Shown here one piece after another: positions 18,431-28,230 of a stretch of DNA of 64,000 nt (positions within the stretch are counted from its first letter, which is position 1; every line of letters begins with the position of its first letter). The stretch is from Alphaproteobacteria bacterium (GTDB lineage: Bacteria > Pseudomonadota > Alphaproteobacteria > UBA8366). Location of the stretch: NCBI GenBank assembly GCA_021774335.1, contig JAJFJD010000001.1, forward strand, positions 62,001 to 126,000, written 5' to 3'. The notes under the pieces are model-generated. The model was not told the DNA's origin and did no database searches. It saw only the letters and a program-made list of their open reading frames with translations. The translations under genes were made by a program, and so were the position numbers.

Positions 18431-19102
18431 TCAGTTAGAGCGAACGTATTCGACTTCGGAGCCGTCGCTCGCCGTGAACCGTACGCGAACCAATGTCCCA
18501 TCCGTCCGGTCGTACCAAAGCTCGCGCTGGTAGTCGCCGGTCACACGGTAATGATCCGTCGCAATCGATTGGCCGCCGACCTTGACCACATCATCGCCGA
18601 GCCGGGTCACCTGCGTTTCCATGATCGACCCGTCGACCGTGCCAACCATCTGGTTACGGTTGACCAATACAGAATTCCACAGGCTGGCCGGAACCGCCCG
18701 GGGGTCCACTTTCTCGATGGTCTTCTTGCCATTGACCGCCAAGGATTTGTCGATAGAGCGGACCTCCAGCTTGACCGGTTCGCCGTTATCGTTGGTGCTC
18801 GACTTCAGCGACGCCAGTTTGTCGCCATCCCAGACTTCCTGTGAAACGTGGCGGAAGCGGTAAAGCGGCACGAACAGCAGCTTGAAGTCGATTTCAGTCT
18901 GGATATCGACCTTCACACGGTCGCCCTTGCGGGTAAACCGGTAGCGATGGGTGCCGATGGCCTCGCCATTGCGGGTGACCACGAAATCCAATCGGTCGCT
19001 GCTCGGCAGACTGGACGGCAGCGCAGCCGCCATGCCCGCCGTCAGGCCGAGAGCGGCCACAACGAGCAACATCCTAGTCGCGCTTCTGATCAATCGGGTC
19101 AC
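18431..19102 (-). CDS. DUF6134 family secreted protein
   Basis: A 223-residue protein with a clear signal peptide (LLVVAALGLTAGMAAA, cleavage expected near residue 27). The mature part is beta-rich: DFVVTRNGEAIGTHRYRF, then VDIQTEIDFKLLFVPLYRF and a repeated pattern of short strands ending RVRFTASDGSEVEYVRS. I recognise this as the DUF6134 type, a periplasmic domain of unknown function, possibly lipocalin-like. It is transcribed divergently from the DUF3179 gene across a repeat-rich 269-base gap. Confidence 0.75.
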   Translation of the reverse strand: MTRLIRSATRMLLVVAALGLTAGMAAALPSSLPSSDRLDFVVTRNGEAIGTHRYRFTRKGDRVKVDIQTEIDFKLLFVPLYRFRHVSQEVWDGDKLASLKSSTNDNGEPVKLEVRSIDKSLAVNGKKTIEKVDPRAVPASLWNSVLVNRNQMVGTVDGSIMETQVTRLGDDVVKVGGQSIATDHYRVTGDYQRELWYDRTDGTLVRVRFTASDGSEVEYVRSN

Positions 19103-19371
19103 GGTAGGTCCTGTGTCGAATTGTTTCTTTGACTAATCAAATAGGCTCGAATCCTTAATCAGCCAAGAAGCTGCATCACACCTCACGCCGATTTGAGCGT
19201 GAATCCTCCCAGGGTGGTGTGAAAATGCAACAGTCAGGTCCATGCATTCGCGGCAAATGAGGCTCAAATGCCCATCTGACCCTGCGTCGGTGTGACGCAA
19301 TCGTGACCCGCCTTCATTTGAGACGGTCCGGCAGGATGGGCATGTAGAGGCAGAGCCACGAAGGATTTCGC
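19103..19371. promoter_or_regulatory. Divergent intergenic region with nested inverted repeats
   Basis: This 269-base gap separates two divergent secreted-protein genes and holds several perfect inverted repeats: ATTTGAGC (19191) with GCTCAAAT (19262); CTCAAATG (19263) with CATTTGAG (19315); ATGCCCATC (19268) with GATGGGCAT (19335); and TCACACC (19176) with GGTGTGA (19216). The first two pairs share the middle arm, so they are mutually exclusive. Promoters for both genes must lie here, but I cannot place -35/-10 boxes with confidence. Confidence 0.5.
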
Positions 19372-20826
19372 ATGAAAAAACGCCTCTCCGCGCTTGCCGC
19401 CTCGATCGCCCTCATCGCCAGCACGGCGGTCTGGGCCGATTCCGCCCCCAAGCCTGCCGGCGCGCCGGAAACGCCGCCGGCCGCCGCGAAATCCGAGAAG
19501 AAGCCCGACCAGAAAACAATGAACAAGGAAGAGCGCGAAGCTGTGCTCGTCCTCGCTGCGGCCCATCATCTCATTCATCGCGACCCGGGCCACCGGCATG
19601 CGGCGATCCACGCCCTGCGGGACCGGGGAAAAAAGGATGCAATCCCCGCGCTGATCCTGGCGCTGCGCTATTTCGACGACGACATCGACAAAGTCAACGA
19701 GGCCTTGCGCGACCTGAGCGGCATCGACGACCAGAAACAGCGCGAATGGGCGGATTGGATGCTGTGGTTGGAGGCGCATCCGGAAATCAAACCCTTCCCC
19801 GGGTTCGACGCCTTCAAAGCGCGCGCGCTGATCGCCATCGACCCTAATTTTGTCAGTTTCGTGTATCCGAAAGTGAAACACGAAATCCGGCTGGAGGAGA
19901 TCGTCTGGGGCGGCGTGCTGAAGGACGGCATCCCGTCGCTCGACAATCCCGAGCTGATCGCGCCAGAGAAGGCGACCTACCTCACCAAGGACGAGCTCGT
20001 CTTCGGCGTCGAAATCAACGGGGACGCGCGAGCCTACCCGCTGCGCATCCTCAACTGGCACGAGATGTTCAATGACGTGATCGGCGGCGTGCCGGTCGCG
20101 CTGGCCTACTGCACGCTCTGCGGATCGGGCATCCTGTTCGAGACTCGGGTCGACGGCCGTGAGAAGCCATTCGTGTTCGGCTCGTCAGGACTGCTCTACC
20201 GCTCCAACAAGCTGATGTTCGACCGCGAAACCAACTCATTGTGGAACCAATTCACCGGCCGCCCCGTCGTCGGGGAACTGACCGGCTCCGACATCGAGCT
20301 GAAAATTCGGCCCGTTACGATCACGAGCTGGCAGCAGTGGCAAAAACGACATCCCAAGACCAAGGTCCTGTCGCTCAACACCGGCCACCACCGGCCGTAT
20401 GAGCCCGGCTTGCCGTATGGCGAGTATTTCGCCAGCCCCGATCTGATGTTCCCGGCACGGACCCTGGACAAACGCCTGAAGCCGAAAGACTTCGTCTTCG
20501 CCCTGCGCGACGGCGCCCATGAGAAAGCCTGGCCGATCGCCTTCTTCAAGGACCGGCGCGTGATAAACGACCGCATCGGCGACCTTCCGGTCGTGCTGAT
20601 CGGCGATGCGGCGACCCGCACGGTCCGCGCCTATGCGTCCGAAGGAAAACAGTTCGCGTCAAAGAACGGCAAGCTGGTCACCGGCGGTCGGGCCTGGACT
20701 GAGACCGAAACCGCCCTCACCGGCCCGGACGGCAAATCGCTACGCCGTTTGGGCGGCCATATCGCCTATTGGTTTGCGTGGAGCGGCTACAAACCGAAAG
20801 CCGAGTTGGCGTCGACAGGGCCGTAA
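19372..20826 (+). CDS. DUF3179 domain-containing secreted protein
   Basis: A 484-residue exported protein. It starts with a signal peptide (LSALAASIALIASTAVWA). Residues about 55-130 look like one or two HEAT-like helical repeats (HRHAAIHALRDRGKKDAIPA). The DUF3179 domain fills the rest, with the marker segment VALAYCTLCGSGILFET, which carries two cysteines, and SGLLYRSNKLMFDRET. DUF3179 proteins are found in many bacteria and archaea; their function is not established. The leader contains strong inverted repeats. It converges with the 5-oxoprolinase gene, whose stop lies 17 bases beyond. Confidence 0.82.
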   Translation: MKKRLSALAASIALIASTAVWADSAPKPAGAPETPPAAAKSEKKPDQKTMNKEEREAVLVLAAAHHLIHRDPGHRHAAIHALRDRGKKDAIPALILALRYFDDDIDKVNEALRDLSGIDDQKQREWADWMLWLEAHPEIKPFPGFDAFKARALIAIDPNFVSFVYPKVKHEIRLEEIVWGGVLKDGIPSLDNPELIAPEKATYLTKDELVFGVEINGDARAYPLRILNWHEMFNDVIGGVPVALAYCTLCGSGILFETRVDGREKPFVFGSSGLLYRSNKLMFDRETNSLWNQFTGRPVVGELTGSDIELKIRPVTITSWQQWQKRHPKTKVLSLNTGHHRPYEPGLPYGEYFASPDLMFPARTLDKRLKPKDFVFALRDGAHEKAWPIAFFKDRRVINDRIGDLPVVLIGDAATRTVRAYASEGKQFASKNGKLVTGGRAWTETETALTGPDGKSLRRLGGHIAYWFAWSGYKPKAELASTGP

Positions 20827-20842
20827 AGCCGCTGCGGTACGG

Positions 20843-23800
20843 TTAGTCTGCGGCGTCTCGCTGCACCGCGGGTTCGCCGTAGCCACCGCCCGCCGGCGTC
20901 TCCAACACGAAGACATCGCCGGGATGCATCATTACGGCATCGGTGCCGCTCATTTCCGTCCGGCTGCCGTCTGCTCGTTCGACCCAGTTCCGGCCGCACG
21001 CGCCCGGCTCGCCGCCAGCCATGCCGTAGGGCGCGATTACGCGATGGCCTGACAGGATCGCCAGTTCCATTTCCTCGAGAAAGCGCATCCGCCGCACCGT
21101 GCCGTCACCGCCGGAATGGCGGCCGCGCCCGCCCGATCCGTTCCGAATTTCGAACCGCTCGAGGATGACCGGGAAGCGCCACTCCAGCACCTCTGGATCG
21201 GTCAGGCGGGAATTGGTCATATGCGTATGCACCGCCGACGTGCCATCGAAATCCGGGCCGGCCCCCGACCCACCGCAGACCGTTTCATAATACTGATGCC
21301 GGTCGTTGCCAAAGGTGACGTTGTTCATCGTCCCCTGTGCCGCCGCCATCACACCGAGCGCGCCATAGAGCGTATCGGTGATGCATTGCGACGTCTCGAC
21401 ATTGCCCGCGACCACGGCGGCCGGATAGGCCGGACGCAGCATGCAGCCTTCTGGCAGTACGATGTCGATGGGTTTCAGGCAGCCCTCGTTCATCGGGATG
21501 TCGTCATCGACCAACGTCCGGAAGACATAGAGGACCGCCGCCCGGCACACCGCCGACGGCGCGTTGAAGTTGGTCGGTCGTTGCGGGCTGGTGCCGGTGA
21601 AGTCGACCCGCGCGCTGCGCTTTTCCCGGTCGATCGAAATGGTAGCCTTGATGACACTGCCGTCATCCATCTCATAGGCGAAACTGCCGTCCTTCAACAC
21701 GTCGATAACGCGGCGCACCGATTCCTCGGCATTCGCCTGCACATGCTCCATGTAGGCGACGACCGTGGGCAGGGTGAAATGATCGACCATACGGTGCAGC
21801 TCGCGCACGCCTTTCTCGTTGGCGGCGATCTGCGCCTTCAGGTCGGCGACGTTCTGATCCGCATTGCGAACGGGATAGTCGCCCGACGCGAGCAGGCCTC
21901 GCATTGCCGCTTCCCGGAAATCGCCGCGGTCGACCAGTTTGAAATTGTCGATCAACACGCCTTCTTCCTCGACGGTCTTGGTGTCGGGCGGCATCGACCC
22001 CGGCATGGTTCCGCCGATGTCCGCGTGATGGCCCCGGCTGCCCACGTAGAACAGGATCGACCGGCCGTCGTCGTCAAAGACCGGCGTGATCACCGTGACA
22101 TCCGGCAGATGCGTTCCGCCGTTATAGGGCGCGTTCAAGACATAGACGTCGCCCGGCTGGATCGTCCCTACATTGTTGTCGATTACCGCGCGCACGCTCT
22201 CGCCCATCGATCCCAGATGCACGGGCATATGCGGTGCGTTGGCGATGAGCTGCCCTTTCGCGTCGAACACCGCGCAGGAGAAATCGAGCCGCTCCTTGAT
22301 GTTCACCGAATAGGCCGTGTTCTGCAGCGTCAGGCCCATCTGCTCCGCGACCGACATGAAGAGATTGTTGAAGACCTCGAGCATGACCGGGTCGCAATGC
22401 GTGCCGATCGCCACGACGCGGTCGAGCGGGACCACGCGGCGCAGCACCAGATCACCCGCGCCGGTCATTTCAGCTTCCCAGCCGGGTTCGAGAACCGTCG
22501 TCGCGACTGGCTCGGCAATGACCGCCGGACCCATGATGCGCTGCCCGGATCTTAAATCGGTGACGTCGAAGACCGGTGCCTCGTGATCCGCTCCGGCCAT
22601 TCGCGCCTGCACGCTCGCACGTGGTTCAGGCGCGGCCCCAGTCGCCGCTGCCGTTTTCGTCCTTTCGCCAACATCGGAGGCAAGGCCGACCGCTTCGGCG
22701 GCGACGCTTTCCACGATCAACGGTTTTTCCTGCATGACAAAGCCATAGCGCTGGCGATGCGACTCCTCGAATGCCGCGACCATCGCTTCGACGGAATCGA
22801 GATCGATCACATGTGCCGTATCGGTACCTTGGTATTTAAGATGGAGCCGTCGGTGCACGCGAATGCGGTCGGGCTCCACACCCTGATCCAGAACTTCCTG
22901 CTCGGCGTCCACCGCCAATCCATCCAGCGCGGCGTTGACCGACGGCATTACGGAATTGTCCAGGACCTCCTCCACCGTGCGTTCGCGGATCGCCCGGATA
23001 TCAGCCAGCCCCATACCATAGGCCGACAGCACACCGGCGAAGGGATGGATCAGCACCTGCGTCATGCCGAGCGCGTCGGCAACCAAACAGGCATGCTGCC
23101 CACCCGCACCGCCGAAACAACACAGCGTGTATTCGGTCACGTCGTAGCCGCGCTCGATCGAGATCTTCTTGATCGCGTTCGCCATATTCTCGACCGCGAT
23201 CTTGAGGAACCCGTCGGCGACTTCCGCCGGGCTGCGCGCGTCGCCCGTCGCTTTGCGAATCGCCTCGGCGAGCGCGCTGAACTTTTCCCTCACCACCGCA
23301 TCGTCGAGCGGCGCGTCCTGATTCGGCCCGAAGACATGCGGAAAGAAATCCGACTGCAGTTTGCCGAGCATGACGTTGCAGTCGGTCACCGTGAGCGGAC
23401 CGCCGCGACGATAGCAAGCCGGTCCCGGATTGGCCCCGGCGGACTCCGGCCCGACCCGGTAACGCGCGCCGTCGAACTGGCAGATCGATCCCCCGCCCGC
23501 CGCGACCGTATGGATCTGCATCATCGGTGCGCGCATGCGGACACCGGCGACCAGCGTTTCGAAGGCGCGCTCGTACTCGCCGTCGTAATGCGCGACATCG
23601 GTCGACGTTCCGCCCATGTCGAAGCTGATGATCTTCTTAAACCCGGCCTGTGCCGCCGTCTGCACCGCGCCGACGATACCTCCGGCCGGGCCAGACAGGA
23701 TCGCGTCCTTGCCCTGGAACAGCCGCGCATCGGTCAGCCCGCCGCTGGACTGCATGAACATCAACCGCGTGTCGCCCATCTGGTCCGCGACCTGATCCAC

Positions 23801-24478
23801 GTAGCGGCGCAGGATCGGCGACAGATAGGCGTCGACAACCGTGGTATCGCCGCGGCCGACCAGCTTCATCAACGGACTGACCGCGTAACTTGCCGAGACC
23901 TGCGTGAACCCGATCTCGCGCGCGATCGCGGCAACCTGTGCCTCGTGATCCGGGAAGCGATAGCCATGCATGAACAGGATCGCAACCGATCGGATACCGT
24001 CGTCGAAGGCGACTTGCAGCAACTGTTGTGCCCCTTCACTGTCGAGCGGCGTCAGAACATCGCCGGTGGCATTCACCCGCTCATCGACCTCCACGACCCG
24101 CTCGTACAACAGTTCCGGTAATTCAATTCGCCGGTCGAACAAGCGCGGCCGTGCCTGGTATCCGATCCTCAGCGCGTCCCGAAATCCGGTCGTCGTGACC
24201 AGAAGCGTTCGGTCACCGCTTCGTTCGAGCAGCGCATTGGTCGCCACCGTCGTGCCCATCTTGACTGCATCTACGGCATCGGACGGGATCAGCTGATCGG
24301 GCGTGAGCTGCAACAGATCGCGAATGCCCTGCACCGCGGCATCCTGGTAATGCTCCGGATTCTCGGACAACAGCTTATGCGTCACCAACGCGCCATCCGG
24401 CTGCCGGGCCACGATATCGGTGAACGTGCCGCCGCGATCGATCCAAAACTGCCAGCGGGCATCTGCTTGCTCGGTCAT
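20843..24478 (-). CDS. 5-oxoprolinase/hydantoinase, fused A and B subunits
   Basis: A 1211-residue single-chain enzyme containing both hydantoinase halves. Residues about 1-700 are HyuA-like, with an N-terminal segment [16 protein letters not shown] and the ATPase-like [13 protein letters not shown]. Residues about 705-1200 are HyuB-like, opening with [23 protein letters not shown] (only LEVFNNLF and MGLTLQ are diagnostic) and including [19 protein letters not shown]. The full-length fused form is typical of ATP-dependent 5-oxoprolinase, which opens 5-oxo-L-proline to glutamate in the gamma-glutamyl cycle; a hydantoinase role is the alternative. No transporter or racemase gene is adjacent. 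Start ATG at 24478 gives [16 protein letters not shown]. Confidence 0.88.
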   Translation of the reverse strand: MTEQADARWQFWIDRGGTFTDIVARQPDGALVTHKLLSENPEHYQDAAVQGIRDLLQLTPDQLIPSDAVDAVKMGTTVATNALLERSGDRTLLVTTTGFRDALRIGYQARPRLFDRRIELPELLYERVVEVDERVNATGDVLTPLDSEGAQQLLQVAFDDGIRSVAILFMHGYRFPDHEAQVAAIAREIGFTQVSASYAVSPLMKLVGRGDTTVVDAYLSPILRRYVDQVADQMGDTRLMFMQSSGGLTDARLFQGKDAILSGPAGGIVGAVQTAAQAGFKKIISFDMGGTSTDVAHYDGEYERAFETLVAGVRMRAPMMQIHTVAAGGGSICQFDGARYRVGPESAGANPGPACYRRGGPLTVTDCNVMLGKLQSDFFPHVFGPNQDAPLDDAVVREKFSALAEAIRKATGDARSPAEVADGFLKIAVENMANAIKKISIERGYDVTEYTLCCFGGAGGQHACLVADALGMTQVLIHPFAGVLSAYGMGLADIRAIRERTVEEVLDNSVMPSVNAALDGLAVDAEQEVLDQGVEPDRIRVHRRLHLKYQGTDTAHVIDLDSVEAMVAAFEESHRQRYGFVMQEKPLIVESVAAEAVGLASDVGERTKTAAATGAAPEPRASVQARMAGADHEAPVFDVTDLRSGQRIMGPAVIAEPVATTVLEPGWEAEMTGAGDLVLRRVVPLDRVVAIGTHCDPVMLEVFNNLFMSVAEQMGLTLQNTAYSVNIKERLDFSCAVFDAKGQLIANAPHMPVHLGSMGESVRAVIDNNVGTIQPGDVYVLNAPYNGGTHLPDVTVITPVFDDDGRSILFYVGSRGHHADIGGTMPGSMPPDTKTVEEEGVLIDNFKLVDRGDFREAAMRGLLASGDYPVRNADQNVADLKAQIAANEKGVRELHRMVDHFTLPTVVAYMEHVQANAEESVRRVIDVLKDGSFAYEMDDGSVIKATISIDREKRSARVDFTGTSPQRPTNFNAPSAVCRAAVLYVFRTLVDDDIPMNEGCLKPIDIVLPEGCMLRPAYPAAVVAGNVETSQCITDTLYGALGVMAAAQGTMNNVTFGNDRHQYYETVCGGSGAGPDFDGTSAVHTHMTNSRLTDPEVLEWRFPVILERFEIRNGSGGRGRHSGGDGTVRRMRFLEEMELAILSGHRVIAPYGMAGGEPGACGRNWVERADGSRTEMSGTDAVMMHPGDVFVLETPAGGGYGEPAVQRDAAD

Positions 24479-24646
24479 TCCGGTATTCCTGCCTTCAACA
24501 ATCCGTGATCAAGCCAAGGAATTGGCGCTTTCCCGGCATAATTGGCCGCCTACGATGAATGTGCAACGCCGCAGCGATGGCTTAATCCTATATTCACCCC
24601 CACGGGACATTGTCGACACATACACCCGTCCTATTTAGATTGCTTC

Positions 24647-25453
24647 ATGAACACACTCATTAAGTGGCTCGCCCGAGTTTCCGCCGTTATTCTCATTCTC
24701 TTGGCAGGTCCGATAACCACCCTGATGGCCGGAAAATCCAACACCGATTGGTGGAACGCCTCGCGCGAACCCGCCGGCATCGCGCCCGATCCGTCGGCGC
24801 ATCCCGCGGCGATCGTGCAAGTCTATGCCGCCCGCGCCTTCAGTTGGCGCGGCGCGTTCGGTGTCCACACCTGGATTTCGGCGAAGAAAACGAACGAACT
24901 CGAATACACGGTCTATGAGGTCATCGGCTGGCGCGTCCGCGGCGGGCTGCCGGCGGTGGTCATCCATCAGGAAGCACCGGACCGTTACTGGTTCGGCAAC
25001 AAGCCGAAGATCATCGCGGAATTGCGTGGCGACAGCGTCGACGATGTGATCGACCGGATCGACACGGCGGCGCGCGCCTATCCGTACAAGAACTCCTATA
25101 CGGTCTGGCCCGGTCCCAACAGCAACACCTTCATCGCGTGGCTCGGCCGGGCCGCGCCAGAATTGAAACTGGACCTGCCGCCCACCGCAATCGGCAAAGA
25201 TTGGCTGGATGCGCGCGAAGGCCACATTGTCGCGGCGACGCCCAGCGGCACCGGCTACCAATTCTCGCTGTTCGGATTAGTCGGCGTGCTCGCCGGCGTC
25301 GAGGAAGGATTGGAAGTCAATCTGATCGGACTTACCGTCGGCGTCGATCCTTTGGATCTTGCCATCAAGCTACCCGGGATCGGCCGCCTCGGCGGCAGCA
25401 ACGGCACGGAACCGAAACCTTCGGATACCGCGACCGCACAGCAGCGGCCATGA
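24647..25453 (+). CDS. DUF3750 domain-containing protein
   Basis: The ATG at 24647 (MNTLIKWLARVSAVILILLAG) gives 268 residues and places a membrane anchor or signal peptide at residues about 9-30; the ORF-track start at 24542 only adds non-hydrophobic residues from the upstream gap. The remainder is a DUF3750 domain: IVQVYAARAFSWRGAFGVHTWI, EVIGWRVRGG, and YPYKNSYTVWPGPNSNTFIAW. The domain looks like a periplasmic cysteine-free hydrolase-like fold, but no function is established. It is followed 60 bases later by the DjlA-like gene. Confidence 0.8.
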   Translation: MNTLIKWLARVSAVILILLAGPITTLMAGKSNTDWWNASREPAGIAPDPSAHPAAIVQVYAARAFSWRGAFGVHTWISAKKTNELEYTVYEVIGWRVRGGLPAVVIHQEAPDRYWFGNKPKIIAELRGDSVDDVIDRIDTAARAYPYKNSYTVWPGPNSNTFIAWLGRAAPELKLDLPPTAIGKDWLDAREGHIVAATPSGTGYQFSLFGLVGVLAGVEEGLEVNLIGLTVGVDPLDLAIKLPGIGRLGGSNGTEPKPSDTATAQQRP

Positions 25454-25512
25454 TGCGAGCGCAATCGATGGCCGATTGCCCGCGCCGGCAAGCGGGATTA
25501 AGTTAGCCCTGC

Positions 25513-26241
25513 ATGAGCATATGGGGAAAAATCCTGGGCGGCGTCGGCGGCTTTGCCATCGGCGGGCCCTTGGGCGCGATCATCGGTGCGGTCGCCGGAC
25601 ATGCGGTGGACAAAATGCGCGCCGCCAAACCGCAGCCGGAAGACGCCACCAAGTCGATCGCGTTCACGATCGCCGTCGTGGTCCTGGGCGCGAAGATGGC
25701 CAAGGCCGACGGCACGGTCACGCAGGACGAAATTCGCGCCTTCAAAAAAGTCTTCAAGGTACCGCAGCACGAAGTGAAGAATGTCGCGCGAGTCTTCGAT
25801 CAGGCCCGCAAGGACAGTCACGGTTTCGAACCCTACGCAAAACAGATCGCCGACATGTTCCAGGACAACGCCGCGATCCTCGAAGAACTTCTCTTCTGCC
25901 TTACGTCTATCGCGCGGGCCGACGGCGAATTGCGCGAGTCAGAGACAACTTTTCTGCGTGCCGTGTCCGATATCTTCGGTCTCGACCGGTCGGCGTTCGA
26001 GCGGGTCACGGCCATCCGGCACGGTCCGGACAACGCCAACCCGTATCAAATCCTCGGTGTCTCGCGGACGATTTCCAACGACGACCTGAAATCCGCCTAT
26101 CGCCAACTGGTGCGCGACAACCATCCCGACCGGCTTGTCGCCCAGGGGATGCCGGAAGAATTCATCGCCGTTGCGAACCAGAAGCTCGCCGCGATCAACG
26201 TTGCCTATGACATGGTTGCCGCGGAACGGGGGATGTCCTGA
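25513..26241 (+). CDS. DjlA-like protein: TerB domain plus J domain
   Basis: A 242-residue DnaJ-type cochaperone. The N-terminus has a glycine-rich hydrophobic stretch (GGVGGFAIGGPLGAIIGAVAG, residues 9-29) like the membrane segment of DjlA. Residues about 45-165 are a TerB-like helical domain, with acidic KADGTVTQDEI and ARADGELRESE repeats. Residues about 178-240 are a J domain with the HPD triplet in NHPDRL that stimulates DnaK. It is likely a membrane-anchored partner of DnaK. The stop TGA overlaps the probable CTG start of the amidase gene. Confidence 0.88.
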   Translation: MSIWGKILGGVGGFAIGGPLGAIIGAVAGHAVDKMRAAKPQPEDATKSIAFTIAVVVLGAKMAKADGTVTQDEIRAFKKVFKVPQHEVKNVARVFDQARKDSHGFEPYAKQIADMFQDNAAILEELLFCLTSIARADGELRESETTFLRAVSDIFGLDRSAFERVTAIRHGPDNANPYQILGVSRTISNDDLKSAYRQLVRDNHPDRLVAQGMPEEFIAVANQKLAAINVAYDMVAAERGMS

Positions 26242-26912
26242 CCGGTCCCGCCATCGCGGAGCGGCCGTCGCCCAATTTCAACGATCGGGCGCCGGACACT
26301 CCGGTCGATATGCTGGTGCTGCACTATACGGGCATGGAAGACGCTGGCGCCGCATTGGCGCGCCTGTGCGATCGTGCATCACAGGTCAGCGCCCATTACC
26401 TGATCGACGAGGACGGCGGTGTTCACCGACTCATCGATGAATCCAAACGCGCTTGGCATGCGGGACTCGGTTTTTGGCGCGGCGAACGTGACATTAACGG
26501 CCGGTCCATTGGCATCGAACTCGCCAATCCCGGCCATGAGTTCGGCTATCGCGAATTCCCCGAGCTGCAAATGCAGGCACTGATCGACCTGTCACAAGAC
26601 ATCGTGGACCGCCACACCATTCCGGCCCGCAACGTGGTCGGACATTCCGATATCGCGCCGGACCGTAAGCTCGATCCGGGCGAATTCATGGACTGGCCGC
26701 GGCTGGCCGAGGCAAGGATCGGCCTATGGCCCGAGGAAGCCGCCAAGCCAAGCGCAAACCCGCTGCAGGACTTGGCAAAATACGGATACGACATCTCCAG
26801 CCGCCATGTGATTTCAGCATTCCAACGGCGATTTCGCCCGGCCTGCATTGATGGTCTCGCCGATCCGCACACCTGTCGGATAACTGCCGGACTGGTCGCC
26901 AGCCTCGCCTGA
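26238..26912 (+). CDS. N-acetylmuramoyl-L-alanine amidase (AmiD/AmpD type)
   Basis: Zinc amidase (Amidase_2) that cuts the bond between MurNAc and L-Ala in muropeptides or peptidoglycan. The ORF-track ATG at 26310 starts too late: it removes the conserved lead-in (AERPSPNFNDRAPDTPVD). The only in-frame initiator upstream is a CTG at 26238, which overlaps the DjlA stop as CTGA and follows GGGGGA by four bases; I take it as the start (224 residues). Ligands are visible in VLHYTGM (His), HAGLGFW (His) and GHSDIAPDRKLDPG (His/Asp). The end (RHVISAFQRRFRP) looks like a peptidoglycan-binding helix set. No signal peptide is seen, so cytoplasmic muropeptide recycling is likely. Confidence 0.82.
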   Translation: MTGPAIAERPSPNFNDRAPDTPVDMLVLHYTGMEDAGAALARLCDRASQVSAHYLIDEDGGVHRLIDESKRAWHAGLGFWRGERDINGRSIGIELANPGHEFGYREFPELQMQALIDLSQDIVDRHTIPARNVVGHSDIAPDRKLDPGEFMDWPRLAEARIGLWPEEAAKPSANPLQDLAKYGYDISSRHVISAFQRRFRPACIDGLADPHTCRITAGLVASLA

Positions 26913-26941
26913 CTGCATATGTCGGCATGGCCGCAAAAAGA

Positions 26942-26970
26942 CTGAAATCTCCGCAGATTAGCGCTATACA
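26942..26970 (+). promoter_or_regulatory. Putative rnpB promoter
   Basis: TATACA at 26965-26970 is a good -10 box, and CTGAAA at 26942-26947, 17 bases upstream, is a weak -35. Transcription would start about seven bases downstream, at 26977, exactly where the 5' strand of the RNase P P1 helix begins. Confidence 0.55.
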
Positions 26971-26976
26971 TCAGGG

Positions 26977-27360
<384 letters not shown>

Positions 27361-27462
27361 ATTTTCAAATTTAGACATCGACCGCACCGCCTGGAACATC
27401 GAAACCGGAGGAGAACGTCCGGAGTAAAGGTGAGTCGATTAGTTCAAGATGTGGTCGTCAAA

Positions 27463-27491
27463 AGAACATATTTAGAACATTAAAAGAACAT
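27463..27491 (+). repeat. Three AGAACAT direct repeats, 11-base period
   Basis: AGAACAT occurs at 27463, 27474 and 27485, exactly 11 bases apart, separated by ATTT and TAAA. A fourth copy lies at 27589 and an inverted GTTCT at 27604. Spacing of one helical turn puts all copies on one face of the DNA, as in cooperative protein-binding arrays. No regulator is identified. Confidence 0.65.
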
Positions 27492-27632
27492 CACTAGGCA
27501 TTACTATACAAAAACATTCAGGGAACACTACACCTAGTGGATTCGTTTTTCGTACCGACCATTTGTAGTGACTCAATTTCGACTGATGAGAACATGAAAT
27601 ATTAGTTCTTTTACCGTCCGTTTTACTTTAAT

Positions 27633-27677
27633 CCATTGACCGCCTACAAAATCCCATGATATCCCAAATCATCCTAA
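27633..27677 (-). promoter_or_regulatory. MraZ operator over the mraZ promoter
   Basis: On the plus strand CCATT, CCTAC, CCCAT, CCCAA and CCTAA begin at 27633, 27643, 27653, 27663 and 27673, a perfect 10-base period. Read on the minus strand two units are TGGG and three are one-base variants. MraZ of E. coli is known to bind TGGGN repeats with 5-base spacers in its own promoter. The array overlaps TTGACC (27636-27641) and a GATATC/TATCCC -10 candidate near 27658-27665, so bound MraZ would block transcription of the whole division cluster. Confidence 0.6.
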
Positions 27678-27780
27678 AGGTTGCCTCGTTCGGCTTTGGA
27701 GTACCGGGCGGATGGTGACGGGATGAAGATGGCGCAAAGCGTCGCACAGGTAGCAACGATTTCGGGGGATGGCTGCCGCC

Positions 27781-28230
27781 ATGGCACTGTTTGCCGGCAC
27801 ATACAAAGACAACAAAGTCGACCGGAAGGGGCGCGTCTCACTTCCGGCGAAATTGCGTGCCGAATTGCCGCCGGAGAACAACCGCGAAATCTTCATTTAT
27901 CCCTCCCCTACCCAGGAAGGTCTTGAAGCCTGCGACCGCGCTTTCATGGAGCAAATGCGCGACGCCACCGGGATCAACCCCTTCGAAGACGAAGATGCGG
28001 ATATGGGCTGGCTGATCGAAGAAGCGCAGCCGGTGACGATTGATACCGGCGGCCGGATCATGATCCCGACCGACTTCACGGAGTTTACCGACTTGGGCGA
28101 CGAACTGGTCTTCGTCGGCCGCGGCCACCGGTTCCTGATCATGTCGACGGCAGTGCATACGGAATACCGCAAGCGGACGCGCGACCTGATGAAAGCCCGG
28201 GCGAAACAACGTGCCGGAGACGGCACATGA
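27781..28230 (+). CDS. mraZ: MraZ, transcriptional regulator of the dcw cluster
   Basis: A 149-residue protein with two swapped-hairpin AbrB-like repeats, VDRKGRVSLPAKLR (residues about 13-26) and IDTGGRIMIPTDF. MraZ forms a ring-shaped oligomer that binds direct repeats in its own promoter and represses the division and wall cluster. I choose the ATG at 27781 (MALFAGTYKDNKVD), which matches family starts and lies 11 bases after GGGGGA; the ATG at 27769 overlaps that ribosome site. The stop overlaps rsmH as ATGA. A matching operator lies about 100 bases upstream. Confidence 0.93.
   Translation: MALFAGTYKDNKVDRKGRVSLPAKLRAELPPENNREIFIYPSPTQEGLEACDRAFMEQMRDATGINPFEDEDADMGWLIEEAQPVTIDTGGRIMIPTDFTEFTDLGDELVFVGRGHRFLIMSTAVHTEYRKRTRDLMKARAKQRAGDGT

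Larger units (their letters stand above)
27361..27780 (+). other. Non-coding gap between rnpB and mraZ
   Basis: A 420-base stretch without a credible gene. Its middle is clearly AT-richer than the flanks. It contains three phased AGAACAT repeats, a fourth copy at 27589, an inverted pair CACTAGG (27492-27498) and CCTAGTG (27533-27539), two GANTC sites (27432, 27570) that a CcrM-type methylase would modify, and the mraZ promoter/operator. The short ORFs listed here have no ribosome sites and no recognisable product. Confidence 0.7.

Noticed and set aside
19144-19154. GGCTCGAATCC resembles a tRNA T-loop
   Set aside because: Flanking arms do not pair and there is no D-arm or anticodon arm upstream.
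22583-24121. 512-residue plus-strand ORF antisense to the oxoprolinase
   Set aside because: Shadow of a high-GC gene; composition is His/Arg/Asp-rich and no domain is recognisable.
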